Assembly: GCA_964398035.1 (NCBI GenBank)
Contig: CAYNLI010000131.1
Location: 1-6,496, forward strand
Length of the DNA: 6,496 bases
Direction of reading: 5' to 3'
Source of the DNA: Saonia sp964398035
GTDB lineage: Bacteria; Bacteroidota; Bacteroidia; Flavobacteriales; Flavobacteriaceae
A model generated the notes under the pieces. It saw nothing but the letters and a program-made list of their open reading frames with translations. It had not been told where the DNA came from and did no database searches. The position numbers and the translations under genes were made by a program. Every line of letters starts with the position of its first letter. Within the stretch, counting starts at the first letter, position 1. Shown piece by piece: positions 5,994 through 6,496 of the stretch.

Positions 5994-6496
5994 ATGAATA
6001 AAAATTTAATTGATTTAAGCCATACTATTGAAAATGGTCTAATAACATATAAAGGGCTCCCCGCTCCTATTATTTGTGATTATTTAAGTCGAGAAAAATC
6101 AAAGGAATTTTACGGCGATGATGCAGAATTCCAAATAGGCAAGATTGAAATGGTTTCCAACACAGGGACATATCTGGACTGTCCATTTCACAGATATGAA
6201 AATGGAAAAGATCTTTCAGAAATCGGCCTTAATATGTTGGTCGATTTAGACGCAATACTGATAAAAATTCCATATCAAGAAAAAATAGAAATTACTGAAA
6301 AAGATTTAGAAGAATATACGATTAAAAATAAAGCTGTATTGATACATACAGGATGGGACAAACATTGGAACACAGACCAGTATTTTGAGAACAACCCTTT
6401 TCTAACCGCTGATGCAGCTGAATATTTAAAAGACAATAACGTAAAATTAGTTGGGATAGATTCTCATAATATAGACGATACCCGTGGCAATAAACG
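5994..6496 (+). CDS. Cyclase-family protein (kynurenine formamidase-like fold), 3' end missing
   Basis: The first 167 codons are present and the frame runs off the window open. The start M-N-K-N-L-I-D-L-S-H-T-I fits the cyclase family (PF04199), which includes bacterial kynurenine formamidase (KynB). Its signature is normally H-x-G-T-H-x-D-x-P-x-H; here 56-66 read N-T-G-T-Y-L-D-C-P-F-H. D62 and H66 are kept but both leading histidines, metal ligands in KynB, are N56 and Y60. Further family-like features are V-L-I-H-T-G-W (about 113-119) and G-I-D-S-H-N-I-D-D-T near the edge. A hydrolase of an amide or related substrate is the family expectation, but given the ligand changes the reaction is open. 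No signal peptide is seen. It starts 37 bases after mgtE; no strong promoter lies between, so read-through is plausible. Confidence 0.85.
   Translation, partial: MNKNLIDLSHTIENGLITYKGLPAPIICDYLSREKSKEFYGDDAEFQIGKIEMVSNTGTYLDCPFHRYENGKDLSEIGLNMLVDLDAILIKIPYQEKIEITEKDLEEYTIKNKAVLIHTGWDKHWNTDQYFENNPFLTADAAEYLKDNNVKLVGIDSHNIDDTRGNK

Overview
The window looks like a chromosomal housekeeping segment from a member of the Bacteroidota, most likely Flavobacteriaceae. Three things point there. The DNA is AT-rich. Promoter-like sites match the Bacteroidota -7 consensus TAnnTTTG (positions 96-103 and 1562-1569), and start codons lack clear Shine-Dalgarno sites. The gene content also fits: a Bacteroidota-type seryl-tRNA synthetase and a DUF4286 protein directly before the 16S rRNA dimethyladenosine transferase gene. 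I see no mobile element, CRISPR array, tRNA, rRNA or phage gene.

Layout. At the left edge (1-33, minus strand) are the first 11 codons of a divergent gene, probably a VOC/glyoxalase-fold protein. A short divergent control region (34-125) contains a good promoter for serS and a small inverted repeat. serS (126-1397, plus) encodes seryl-tRNA synthetase. A 186-base gap follows, with a weak hairpin and a clear promoter for a secreted TPR-repeat protein. That gene most likely starts at the TTG at 1584 and ends at 3368. After a 66-base spacer with a hairpin comes a tight run: a DUF4286 gene (3435-3746), rsmA/ksgA (3748-4617, 1 base later) and mgtE (4604-5956, overlapping rsmA by 14 bases). A cyclase-family gene begins at 5994, 37 bases after mgtE, and runs off the right edge.

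How the genes fit together. Two genes serve translation: serS charges tRNA-Ser, and rsmA matures the 3' end of 16S rRNA. mgtE, a Mg2+ channel, is physically coupled to rsmA; magnesium supply and ribosome assembly are linked biologically, but a functional reason for this pairing is inference. The TPR protein and the DUF4286 protein have no function I can assign. The cyclase-family gene is probably metabolic and may or may not belong to the same transcript.

I did not find a convincing new biological system. The points most worth a second look are the TTG start and promoter of the TPR gene, the altered metal-ligand motif in the cyclase-family protein, the conserved-looking DUF4286-rsmA-mgtE coupling, and the lysine-rich leader on RsmA.
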